Below, in pieces: positions 10,401 to 18,627 of a stretch of 64,000 bases of DNA (position 1 is the stretch's first letter; the number at the start of each line of letters is the position of its first letter). The stretch comes from Pseudomonadota bacterium. GTDB taxonomy: Bacteria > Pseudomonadota > Alphaproteobacteria > Rhizobiales > Pleomorphomonadaceae. The translations under genes and the position numbers were made by a program. The notes below the pieces were generated by a model. It had not been told where the DNA came from and did no database searches. It worked only from the letters and a program-made list of their open reading frames with translations. The DNA is taken from assembly GCA_018262575.1 (NCBI GenBank), contig JAGSYU010000002.1, forward strand, positions 1 to 64,000. Direction: 5' to 3'.

Positions 10401-10905
10401 GTGGTTCCAGGAAGCGGCCGAACTCGGCATCCGCGACAGCCAGTTCAACCTCGGCATTCTCTACGCCCGTGGCCTCGGCGTACCGCGTGACCTCGCGACC
10501 TCCTACAAGTGGTTTGCGCTGGCCGCCACCGCCGGTGATACCGACAGCGCCAAGAAGCGCGACGACCTTGCGCAGGTCCTTTCCAAGGAAGATCTGGCCC
10601 GCGCCCGCCTCGCCGTCGACACCTGGGTGGCCAAGCCGCTCGACTCCAAGGCGGAGGACGTGCCGCCGGCCGATCCGGCCTGGGCGGCAGCACCAGAGCA
10701 CACGGCCTCGGTCGATACGTCCCGCGTGGTCGCCCGCACCCAGGCCGTCCTCTCCAGCCTCGGCTTCGATGCCGGCCCGGCCGACGGCAAGATGGGCCGC
10801 AAGACGCGCGACGCCATTGCGGCCTTCCAGACCTCCAGGGACTTGCCGGCCACCGGCGAGATCGACAAGGCGCTGATCGAGGCGCTCGGCATGCCGACCA
10901 TCTGA
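7420..10905 (+). CDS. PodJ-like polarity protein: long coiled-coil, TM segment, Sel1 repeats, C-terminal peptidoglycan-binding domain
   Basis: Start MASRATSRLG; TM AAIAVAVVLIAVGLAKI; Sel1 repeats (LAPAQYRLGSLYEKGTGTARDAKIAAAWYTKAA etc.); C-term VVARTQAVLSSLGFDAGPADGKMGRKTRDAIAAFQTSRDLPATGEID. Confidence 0.75.
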   Translation: MASRATSRLGGGMGGASQYDRDPAGFGGYGSDSDRQGGDPVDRILTSLDRLGERIRTLSPVDERRPARPAPRVSEPDDLQRAIDQISRKRDTLDPGRINRRGDADVAELGARVRALSQEMGVDRRRPPAFGDGLATEVADLRAEVERLVEASSGRSLESAFDTLVTRLDDIRASVDSPRLVGDLVQRLAEIRRLIATLPSGDQVGLITARLDRLAERLDQGLGDQRVLGDFGRSLSDLAAAVSQLDKREVIAAIERRLDDVAGSIRAIEHGIGDFSRWQDGLERQNATLSQVAQRSEQLPRFAHELERQSVSIERIARSTEDLPRLAEEIDGLRVSLDRPGVTLDAAAIRALDERFAELGRSLEEQLRPTASGLPADLAAALSRIEAKLAEPTTGGRISEIEDRIAVLTRSVADIDFATGKDVAALEKVIDRLREDVLAAAGRPDAGLAADVRTLVERIERLDAPSIGAAAFDRLESRMTDIAARLETRPNEIAALADALERLDTTMSSSLSVEAIADRVAAAAGRHNGDAPARLAGVEAGINRLGEDLRADAERDRGLLLAIGQTVERLAQRDVGSDGRDSAHSEITQSRSPRPAKDNWEEIEEALTRRMPPIADSDDGDDLPRIFGRKTTSAPRVEPSLGTPEPAVAAEPALPPGFDVNKPLEPGSGKPRLPKAAPTAARPASSDAARTPTKADFIAAARRAAQAAGSGAPGEAAKDEAPAGGKSRFALPKMSFNLRKAAIAVAVVLIAVGLAKIASDTLNRLSTSAAEPASSAAPAPEAPTATVSAPEASAVETPVPGPLVNPAPTSAAAPLPTPPAASIEIPPATVPADGFSQTPPALPTDGFAPLPAVTSAPPNSPEAAAEAPAVPVASAARALPDAIGSPALREAAANGDPLAAFEIASRLADGRGLPQDLPAAIDWYRRAAEAGLAPAQYRLGSLYEKGTGTARDAKIAAAWYTKAAALGNAKAMHNLAVINAEGSLGSPDYALAAKWFQEAAELGIRDSQFNLGILYARGLGVPRDLATSYKWFALAATAGDTDSAKKRDDLAQVLSKEDLARARLAVDTWVAKPLDSKAEDVPPADPAWAAAPEHTASVDTSRVVARTQAVLSSLGFDAGPADGKMGRKTRDAIAAFQTSRDLPATGEIDKALIEALGMPTI

Positions 10906-10924
10906 ATGGCGTTTGATGCGCCCC

Positions 10925-10959
10925 GCCCCCGGTGCTCCGGCCCCGGGGGCTTTCTTTTT
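10925..10959 (+). terminator. Rho-independent terminator after PodJ-like gene
   Basis: GCCCCCGG-tgctccggcc-CCGGGGGC then tttcttttt. Confidence 0.75.
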
Positions 10960-11075
10960 GTCGCGTCCGCCCGCTTTTTTGCCGGAAAGCCATGGGAAAG
11001 CCCGTTCTGTTGCACTTTCGCAAGGGGTTGCCAGCTAATACTGGGTACCGGACACCTCTGAACGGATGACGGGTC

Positions 11076-11999
11076 GTGGATCTCTACCTGCCGATTGCCG
11101 AAATGCCGATGAACGTCTTCCTGCTGCTCGGGATGGGCGCGGCGGTTGGCTTTCTGTCCGGCATGTTCGGCGTCGGCGGTGGTTTCCTCCTGACGCCGCT
11201 GCTCATCTTCTCCGGCATCTCGCCGGCCGTCGCCGTCGCCTCGGTGTCCTCGCAGATCGTCGCCAACTCGGCCTCGGGCGTGCTCGCCTATCTGCGCAAG
11301 AAGACGGTCGACCTGAAACTCGGCCTTTATCTCACCCTCTCCGGCATCATCGGCTCGACACTTGGCGTCTGGGTCTATGGAGTGCTGCGCGGTCTCGGCC
11401 AGCTCGACGTCGTCATCGCCCTTTGCTACGTCGCCTTCCTCGGCACCATCGGCGTGCTGATGGCCGTGGAGGCGGTGCGAGCCATCATCGCCAAGCGGCG
11501 CGGCACACCGCTGCCCGTCCGTCGGCCTGGCCAGCACGGCTGGATCGCCGGCCTGCCGCTCCGGATCCGCTTCCATCGGTCGCGGCTCTACATCTCGGCG
11601 CTGCCGGTCATCGCGCTCGGCGCCTCCATCGGCTTCCTTGGCGCGCTGCTCGGCATCGGTGGCGGCTTCATCATGGTGCCGGCCCTCATTTATCTCCTGA
11701 GGGTGCCCACCACCATCGTCATCGGCACGACGCTGCTGCAGACGCTCGGCACCATGGCCTTCACCACGTTCATGCAGTCGACCATGAACGAGACGGTGGA
11801 CGTGATTCTCGGCCTCGCCCTGATGGTCGGCGGGGTGGTCGGCGCCCAGTTTGGTGCCCGCGTCGGCCAGTCGCTACGCGGCGAGACGCTGCGTCTGTTG
11901 CTCGGTCTGCTGGTGCTGTCGGTTGGCCTCAGGTTCGCCGTCGACTTGGTGGCGATGCCGGAGGAACTCTATTCGATCAGCCGGATGGGAGGGGGATGA
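11076..11999 (+). CDS. TSUP family (TauE/SafE-like) permease
   Basis: GMGAAVGFLSGMFGVGGGFLLTPLLIFSGI and second half GASIGFLGALLGIGGGFIMVPALIYLL; GTG start. Confidence 0.88.
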   Translation: MDLYLPIAEMPMNVFLLLGMGAAVGFLSGMFGVGGGFLLTPLLIFSGISPAVAVASVSSQIVANSASGVLAYLRKKTVDLKLGLYLTLSGIIGSTLGVWVYGVLRGLGQLDVVIALCYVAFLGTIGVLMAVEAVRAIIAKRRGTPLPVRRPGQHGWIAGLPLRIRFHRSRLYISALPVIALGASIGFLGALLGIGGGFIMVPALIYLLRVPTTIVIGTTLLQTLGTMAFTTFMQSTMNETVDVILGLALMVGGVVGAQFGARVGQSLRGETLRLLLGLLVLSVGLRFAVDLVAMPEELYSISRMGGG

Positions 12000-12000
12000 G

Positions 12001-12762
12001 ATGATCCGTGCGCTTCTTCTCGCCGCGACCCTCGCCCTTGTCCCCTCGCTCCCGCGAGCCGAAACGCTGGTGACGGCGTTGTCCACCGAGCGAGTCTCCA
12101 TCGAATCCAACTTTACCGGCTCCGGCGTCGTCATCTTCGGCACCATCGAGCGCGACCAGCAGACCGTCTCCCGGGGGGCGCCCTACGAGATCGTGGTGAC
12201 GCTGACCGGCCCGCTGCGCTCCATGGTCGCCCGCCGCAAGGAGCGGGTGGCCGGCATCTGGATCAACCGCGCCGCCCGCGATCTGTCACGCGTGCCGTCG
12301 TTCCTCGCCATTGCCACCACGGCGCCGATGGCCGACGTGGCGGGCAATCCGGTGCGCGCCAAGCAGGGCCTCGGCTTTGACATGCTGCCGACGCGCGGCC
12401 TGCCGGACGCCCTGCCGCCGGTCCGCACCGAGTTCGATGCCGCCTTCTTTCGCCTGATGCAGGACAAGGGCCTGTTCAGCCTCGACGAGAGCAGCGTCGA
12501 GTTCCTGTCGCCACAGTTGTTCCGGGCGCCGATCGCCCTGCCGGCCAACGTGCCGATCGGCTGGTACACGGCCACCGTCTACCTGTTTTCCGGTGGCGTG
12601 CTGCTTGCCGAGACGACGCAGGACTTCTCCATCCTGAAGGGCGGCTTCGAACAGGCGATCACCAACCTCGCCCACCAGCGACCGGCCCTCTATGGCCTTG
12701 CCACGGTGGTAGTCGCCTGCTTCACCGGCTGGCTGGCCGGCGTGGCATTCAGAAAAGACTGA
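12001..12762 (+). CDS. TIGR02186-like predicted transmembrane protein
   Basis: MIRALLLAATLALVPSLPRAETLVTALSTERVSIESNFTGSGVVIFGTIERD; immediately downstream of TSUP gene, a known pairing. Confidence 0.75.
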   Translation: MIRALLLAATLALVPSLPRAETLVTALSTERVSIESNFTGSGVVIFGTIERDQQTVSRGAPYEIVVTLTGPLRSMVARRKERVAGIWINRAARDLSRVPSFLAIATTAPMADVAGNPVRAKQGLGFDMLPTRGLPDALPPVRTEFDAAFFRLMQDKGLFSLDESSVEFLSPQLFRAPIALPANVPIGWYTATVYLFSGGVLLAETTQDFSILKGGFEQAITNLAHQRPALYGLATVVVACFTGWLAGVAFRKD

Positions 12763-12768
12763 GCCGCC

Positions 12769-13491
12769 TCAATCGGGCAGGAGCTCGGCCGAGCGTACCG
12801 GATAGACCCGGCCGTCCGACAGCATCCAGGCGATGAGGCGCGACCGCTCGAAAAGTCCCTTGAAGGCGGCGTCCATGATGTTGAGCCCGCCGGTGTAGGC
12901 GCCGAAGGCTGGCAGCAGGCATCGGCTGCCGTCCGAAACGAAGGCGCGCCGCCGAACCGAACGGGCGCGGCCCACCTTGGCCGCCGGATGCAAGTGACCA
13001 GCCACCTCGCCGACGGCGCGGCCGCTCCGCGGCTCATGGCGGAAAACGAGCGGCCCGATGGCGATCTCAGTGACTGGCGTGCCCCCGAGACCGGCCGGCG
13101 GCAGCGGATCGTGGTTGCCCGCCACCCACGTCCAGTCGACGGCACCGACCAGCACGGCGAGGCTGTCGAGGTCGGCAGGGGCCAGGCGCCCCTCAGCACC
13201 GCCATCGTGAAAACTGTCGCCAAGAGCGATAACCCGCGCCGGCCGTAGGCGGCCGATTGCCTCCGACAGCGCCCGCAACGTCGCACGCGTATCGTAGGGC
13301 GGCACGAAGCGGCCACGCTTGCCTTGCGAGGAGCCCTTCTCGAGATGCAGGTCGGCGACGACCAGCAGCCGTTCCTCCGGCCAGTGAAGGACGCCTGAGG
13401 CGTCGAAGCGCACGGCGGCGCCGTTGAGATTCACGAGGCCGCCCACCGTCAGCACGTCGTCGTCTCCCTGTCCTGCCCTCAGCGCCGTCAC
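12769..13491 (-). CDS. pdeM: ligase-associated DNA damage response endonuclease PdeM-like metallophosphoesterase
   Basis: LLVVADLHLEKGSS, ALGDSFHDGG, VAGNHDP metallophosphoesterase motifs; overlaps helicase gene by 4 nt. Confidence 0.85.
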   Translation of the reverse strand: MTALRAGQGDDDVLTVGGLVNLNGAAVRFDASGVLHWPEERLLVVADLHLEKGSSQGKRGRFVPPYDTRATLRALSEAIGRLRPARVIALGDSFHDGGAEGRLAPADLDSLAVLVGAVDWTWVAGNHDPLPPAGLGGTPVTEIAIGPLVFRHEPRSGRAVGEVAGHLHPAAKVGRARSVRRRAFVSDGSRCLLPAFGAYTGGLNIMDAAFKGLFERSRLIAWMLSDGRVYPVRSAELLPD

Positions 13492-16016
13492 GCCATGGCC
13501 TCCCGGATGATGTCGTCGGCCGCCGCCCGCAGCACGTCCTCGTCGGCTTCGCCCGCGACGCGCTCGCCACCGATCTCCAGCATGATCGGCACGGCGAGCG
13601 GCGAAATGCGGTCGAGACGCTTATGCACGATGCGGCCGCTGATTCGGGAGAGCATATCCGAGAGCCGCTTGAGGTCCAAAAGGCCAGAGGAAGCATCGGC
13701 CCAGGCCGCCTCCAGCAGGATGTGACCGGGTTGGTGTTCGCGCAGCACGTCGTAAATGAGATCGGTGGAGACCGTCACCTGCCGGCCGGTCTTCTGGGCG
13801 CCGATGGCGTTCTTTTCGACGAGGCCGGCGATCATTGCGCAGGCCTTGAACATGCGCTTCAGCAGATAGCTCTCGGCCATCCAGGCCTCGAGGTCGTCAC
13901 CCAGCATGTCCGGTTCCAACAGGCGCGATAACGTCAGGTCGCGGCGGGCAATAGCGCCGCCGACGTCGCTGCTGCACCAGACGGCGATGACATAGTCGGT
14001 GGCAATGAAGCCGAGCGGTTTGAAGCCGAAGCGCTCGAGCCGGCGGGTGAGCAGCATGCCCAGCGTCTGGTGAGCAAGCCTTCCTTCGAAGGGATAGAGC
14101 ACCAGAAAGTAGCGGCCGCGATGAGGAAAGGTCTCGACCAACAGTTCGTCGGGCTGTGGCAGCAGAGAATGATCCCGCTGCAACATGAGCCAGTCGCGCA
14201 CCGGCGCCGGCAGCCTTTGCCATGACGAAGGGTCGGACAGCATCTTGCGGACACCGGCGGCGAGGAAGGTGGAGAGCGGGAACTTGCCACCAGCGTAGAC
14301 GGGGATGCGCGGATCACTCGACCGCGCCCGTGAGACGACCACCTCGGTTTCGCGCATGCCCTCGAAGCGCAGCACCTCGCCGGCAAACAGGAAGGTATCG
14401 CCCACCTTCATCTGCTCGCAGAAATATTCCTCCACCTCGCCAAGCAGCCGGCCGCCCATCACCGGCCCGCGCCCGCGCGCCTTGCCGCCGAGCCGCACCT
14501 TCAGCATCGGGCTCTCGATGATGGTGCCGACATTGAGCCGGTAAGCCTGCGCGAAGCGCGGATGGGTGAGCCGCCATGTGCCGTCAGCGGTCAGCTTGAT
14601 CTTGGCGTAGCGTTCGTAGGCGCGCAACGCGTAACCGCCGGTGGCGACCAGGTCGACCACCCGGTCAAACTGTTGGCGGTCAAGATGGCGGTAGGAATAG
14701 GCGGAGACGATCTCGGCGTGGAGATCGTCGGCGCGGAACGGGCCGGCCACCGCCCGGCCGAGCACGTGCTGGGCGAGCACATCGAGCGCGCCGTCGCGGA
14801 TCGGCGGCGTGTCCTGGGCGCCGATATAGTTGGCGTCGAGCGCCGCCTGGCATTCCAGCACCTCGAAACGGTTGGCCGGCACCAGGAGCGCCGTCGACGG
14901 CTCGTCCATGCGGTGGTTGGCCCGACCGACCCGCTGGGCGAGGCGGCTCGCCCCCTTGGGCGCGCCGACGTGAATGACGAGGTCGATATCGCCCCAGTCG
15001 ATGCCGAGATCGAGCGTCGATGTGGCGACCACCGCCCTGAGGCGGCCATCGGCCATCGCCGCCTCCACCTTGCGTCGCTGGCCGACGTCGAGCGAGCCGT
15101 GATGGAGGGCGATCGGCAGGTTGTCATCGTTGAGGCGCCACAGTTCGGAGAAGACCATTTCCGCCTGGCTGCGGGTATTGACGAAGATCAGCGTCATGCG
15201 GTGACGGTCGATCTCGGCGAGCAGCCCCTGATAGGCGTAGCGGGCCGAGTGACCGGCCCAGGGGATGGCCTCGTCGGCCTCGAAGATGCGGATGTCGGGC
15301 CGGGCGCCGCCAGTCACGGTGACGATCTCCGAGAGGGCGAGCGGTTCACGCGGCGCTTGCGGCACCAGCCAGGCGCGCAACTCGTCCGGATCGGCGACGG
15401 TGGCCGACAGGCCGACGGCGCGGATATCAGGCGCGATGGCCCGGAGGCGGGAAAGGCCGAGCGCCAGGAGGTCGCCGCGCTTGCTGGTCACCAGCGCATG
15501 CAGCTCGTCGAGAATGACCGTTTTCACATCCTCGAAGAAGGTTTCGGCATCGCGGCCAGCCAGCAGCAGCGCCAACTGCTCGGGCGTGGTCAACAGGATG
15601 TCCGGCGGGATCAGCTTCTGCCGCTGGCGCCGTGAAGCGGAGGTGTCGCCGGTACGCGTCTCGATGGCAACGTCGAGGCCAATCCCCTGGACCGGGGTTT
15701 CAAGGTTGCGCTCGATATCGACGGCCAGCGCCTTGAGCGGCGAGACGTAGAGCGTGTGGACGCCACGCCGCCGGGTCCCCGGCTTCCACTTGGGGCGGGC
15801 GGCGAGATCGACGAGACTCGGCAGGAAACCGGCCAGCGTCTTGCCGGCACCGGTGGGGGCGATCAGCAGAACCGATCGGCCGGCAAGGCCGTGCTCGAGA
15901 AGCGCGAGCTGATGGGCGCGCGGGCGCCAGCCGCGCGACGCAAACCAGGCCTCGAACTTGGGCGGCAGAAGATTCGTCTCAATCACCGGCCGAGTAAGCC
16001 CGATTTCCGCGAACAA
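13488..16016 (-). CDS. ligase-associated DNA damage response DEXH-box (Lhr-like) helicase
   Basis: LLIAPTGAGKTLAGFLP, ILDELHAL, VGLSATV, QRVGRANH motifs; 842 aa. Confidence 0.9.
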   Translation of the reverse strand: MFAEIGLTRPVIETNLLPPKFEAWFASRGWRPRAHQLALLEHGLAGRSVLLIAPTGAGKTLAGFLPSLVDLAARPKWKPGTRRRGVHTLYVSPLKALAVDIERNLETPVQGIGLDVAIETRTGDTSASRRQRQKLIPPDILLTTPEQLALLLAGRDAETFFEDVKTVILDELHALVTSKRGDLLALGLSRLRAIAPDIRAVGLSATVADPDELRAWLVPQAPREPLALSEIVTVTGGARPDIRIFEADEAIPWAGHSARYAYQGLLAEIDRHRMTLIFVNTRSQAEMVFSELWRLNDDNLPIALHHGSLDVGQRRKVEAAMADGRLRAVVATSTLDLGIDWGDIDLVIHVGAPKGASRLAQRVGRANHRMDEPSTALLVPANRFEVLECQAALDANYIGAQDTPPIRDGALDVLAQHVLGRAVAGPFRADDLHAEIVSAYSYRHLDRQQFDRVVDLVATGGYALRAYERYAKIKLTADGTWRLTHPRFAQAYRLNVGTIIESPMLKVRLGGKARGRGPVMGGRLLGEVEEYFCEQMKVGDTFLFAGEVLRFEGMRETEVVVSRARSSDPRIPVYAGGKFPLSTFLAAGVRKMLSDPSSWQRLPAPVRDWLMLQRDHSLLPQPDELLVETFPHRGRYFLVLYPFEGRLAHQTLGMLLTRRLERFGFKPLGFIATDYVIAVWCSSDVGGAIARRDLTLSRLLEPDMLGDDLEAWMAESYLLKRMFKACAMIAGLVEKNAIGAQKTGRQVTVSTDLIYDVLREHQPGHILLEAAWADASSGLLDLKRLSDMLSRISGRIVHKRLDRISPLAVPIMLEIGGERVAGEADEDVLRAAADDIIREAMA

Positions 16017-16042
16017 GTGAAGAACATTTGCGCGATCGGCGA

Positions 16043-16951
16043 TCAGAACACGGGCCGCGCCACCACCACCAGCCCCCGGATCGGCGCGCCGCGATCAAGC
16101 CGCAACCTGTCGCGTCTGAGCTCGACAACGGCAAGGCCGGCCTCGGCAAGAACGCGACGGATGTAAGCCTCGCCGTGGGCGTAACGCAGGCTGTCACGCA
16201 GCACGAGATCGCCGCCATCGGCCTCCTCAACCGTGAAGGCGAACAGGCCATCCGGCGGGAGACGAGCCGCCACCGCCCGAAAGAGCGCGTCGAGCGCGCC
16301 GACGTAGACCAGCACGTCGGCGGCGGTGACGAGGTCATAGCTGTCGCCGGTAGCCGAGAGGTAGGTGGCTGCATCAGTGACAGCGAGCGCTTGATAGCGC
16401 TGGCCGGCATCGGCGCGGGCGACCATTTCCGGGGAGAGATCGCAGCCGGCGAAGTATGTGACCCGCCCCTTCAGCGCCTCGGCCATCAGGCCGGTGCCGC
16501 AGCCAAGGTCGAGGCCGCGCGCAAAGGCGGCATCCGGCCGAACCTTGTCGATGAGATCGGCAAGCAGCCAGGGGGCGCGATAGCCGAGATCGTCCACCAG
16601 CACCGTCTCGAAGCGGTCGGCATAATCGTCGAAAAGACCGCGGACGTAGGCTTCGGGCGGTGCGGCCGGAACCTCGGCGAGGCCGAGAGCGGCGAGCTTC
16701 AGCGACGTGCCGAACAGGCCATCGTCGTCGCGTGCCAACGCCTCCCGTAACAGCGGCTCGGCCTCGTCGCGGCGACCAGCGGCGACCAGAGCATCGGCGG
16801 CCCCGACCAGCGCCGGCAGCCAGCCGGGCGCGCGTTCGAGCGCCTGGAGAAAAAGATCCGCCGCCGCCGCGTGATCGCCAGCGTCGAGATAAGCGCGGGC
16901 GTATTCGTAACGGCGGTCGGCGAGGAGGTCGCCGGAAGAGGAAACATGCAA
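16043..16951 (-). CDS. TPR-containing class I SAM-dependent methyltransferase
   Basis: N-term TPR-like AYLDAGDHAAAADLFLQALERAPG; GLDLGCGTGLMAEAL motif I. Confidence 0.8.
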   Translation of the reverse strand: MHVSSSGDLLADRRYEYARAYLDAGDHAAAADLFLQALERAPGWLPALVGAADALVAAGRRDEAEPLLREALARDDDGLFGTSLKLAALGLAEVPAAPPEAYVRGLFDDYADRFETVLVDDLGYRAPWLLADLIDKVRPDAAFARGLDLGCGTGLMAEALKGRVTYFAGCDLSPEMVARADAGQRYQALAVTDAATYLSATGDSYDLVTAADVLVYVGALDALFRAVAARLPPDGLFAFTVEEADGGDLVLRDSLRYAHGEAYIRRVLAEAGLAVVELRRDRLRLDRGAPIRGLVVVARPVF

Positions 16952-17037
16952 GATGGCGGCACTCGCTAGGATGTGCGCTGGGTCATCCTGCCAAAGCCGG
17001 CCGCCGTCAAGACGGATTTATCTATGAGAGGCGCCTT

Positions 17038-17123
17038 GCCCTCACCCGAGCTTGCGGTAGCGGACTCGGGCCGAGTGCTCGATCGCGGCGGCGGCTAGCT
17101 TATCGAGGAGGGAGTGGTCTTTC
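17038..17123 (-). pseudogene. degenerate 3' fragment of a TerB-like gene (second copy of the end of 18005..18433)
   Basis: ctcacccgagcttgcggtagcgga.tcgggccgagtgctcgat closely matches 18002..18087; minus-strand reading ends ...[22 protein letters not shown]. Confidence 0.7.
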
Positions 17124-17252
17124 CCGAATATCCTACCGCGTAAATATACAGATGCGCCTTTAACGCGAAAAGCTCGTCGTGTGCGCTTCCAGTAACCATT
17201 GGGAAACCATGACTAAGTAATTCTCACCCCCAGACACAATCTGGGGTTTGAC

Positions 17253-17912
17253 ATGAAAGCGGCAGTTCTCGGCACTTTGGTTGCAATCGTCGCAGTTCCG
17301 GCCATGGCGGCGGACCTCTTGTCCGAGCCACAGCCCATTCTGGCGCCTGCCCTCTCCGACGTCGGTGACAGTGCGGGGTATAACTGGAGCGGCGCCTATG
17401 GCGGCGTGCTGGGTGGAATGAGCGCTCTTAGGGGCTCCTTTGTTACCAGCGGCAGTCCCCATAGCACGACTATGAACGAACGGTTCGCCGGAGCGTTCGT
17501 CGGATATCAATATCAGTTCTCGAACAACATTGTTCTAGGTGCTGAAGCCGATGCTCGCTACAATTTCGACAAAACGCGATACGATCGCTTTGGTGTCGGA
17601 TCTGAAATGTGGACCGATTGGAGCGGCACAATCCGCGCCCGCGTCGGCTACGCTTTCGACCGAACGCTGATTTACGCCACCGGTGGTTTCGCGGCGCAGC
17701 GCGGTTGGGTCGATTCGACCGTGACCGGCAAGGATAGCGACATTAACACCGGCTACGTTGTGGGTGCCGGTCTCGAATATGCATTTACCGACAGTATTTT
17801 CGGGCGCTTCGAATACCAGTTCACTGATTATCGCAAGAAGCGCTCGTCATCGTTGACGACGTCGAACCTTAACTCGCAGACGATGATGGTCGCCATTGGC
17901 ACGAAGTTCTAG
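17253..17912 (+). CDS. outer membrane beta-barrel protein (Omp25/Omp31-like)
   Basis: Signal peptide MKAAVLGTLVAIVAVPAMAA; YNWSGAYGGVLGG; VGYAFDRTLIYATGGFA; YAFTDSIFGRFEYQFTDY...VAIGTKF. Confidence 0.88.
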   Translation: MKAAVLGTLVAIVAVPAMAADLLSEPQPILAPALSDVGDSAGYNWSGAYGGVLGGMSALRGSFVTSGSPHSTTMNERFAGAFVGYQYQFSNNIVLGAEADARYNFDKTRYDRFGVGSEMWTDWSGTIRARVGYAFDRTLIYATGGFAAQRGWVDSTVTGKDSDINTGYVVGAGLEYAFTDSIFGRFEYQFTDYRKKRSSSLTTSNLNSQTMMVAIGTKF

Positions 17913-17941
17913 TCGGACGGCAACCGGCTCCCACATGAAAC

Positions 17942-17970
17942 AAGGCGCGCTTCACGAGGCGCGCCTTTTT
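17942..17970 (+). terminator. Rho-independent terminator after OMP gene
   Basis: AAGGCGCG-cttcacgagg-CGCGCCTT followed by ttt. Confidence 0.7.
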
Positions 17971-18004
17971 CGTCTTCGGCTGTGCGGATAAAGGCAACAG
18001 CCCC

Positions 18005-18433
18005 TCACCCGAGCTTGCGGTAGCGGACGCGGGCCGAGTGCTCGATGGCGGCGACTGCCAGCTTGTCGAGCGCGAAGCGGTCTTCCAGCATCTGCAGGAA
18101 CACCAGCTCCTCCTGCTTGACGTCGACGTCGGAGGCGGCAACCTCGATGGCCAGCGCGTAGGCCGTCTCGTAGAGGCGCTCGGGCAGTGACACCGCCACC
18201 CGGTCGAGAATGTGGTCGATGCCATTCACCGACTTCAAATTTTCCGAGCAGGCGTCGGCGATCTCGCCGATCGAGCCTTCAAAGCCCTGGAACACCGGCA
18301 GGAAGCCGATCAGCCGCTCGAACTGGTTGAGTTCGCGCTCGGTCATGTTGCGGTCGGCGATGGCGGCGGTAACCATCACCCAGATCAGCGCTTCCTGGGC
18401 GGACAACGGCTTCTGCATGGAATCCTCGGCCAA
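18005..18433 (-). CDS. TerB-family (tellurite resistance TerB-like) protein
   Basis: [34 protein letters not shown]...[30 protein letters not shown]. Confidence 0.75.
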   Translation of the reverse strand: MAEDSMQKPLSAQEALIWVMVTAAIADRNMTERELNQFERLIGFLPVFQGFEGSIGEIADACSENLKSVNGIDHILDRVAVSLPERLYETAYALAIEVAASDVDVKQEELVFLQMLEDRFALDKLAVAAIEHSARVRYRKLG

Positions 18434-18627
18434 AAGTCAAACGGGCTCCTATTTGGGACGCCGCCGGCAAAAGCGCAAGCATCCTCTCGGCGGAAATGCG
18501 TGGTCCACCAGTCGGCCGCTCTGGCGGAATCAACGAGAAACCGCCCCTCGTCCTTGACCTTTCGAGGCCCCATCCCTACTGTCCCGGCGCCCCGGAAATA
18601 CCGGGTTTTCCCGAACAGAGGCAAACA

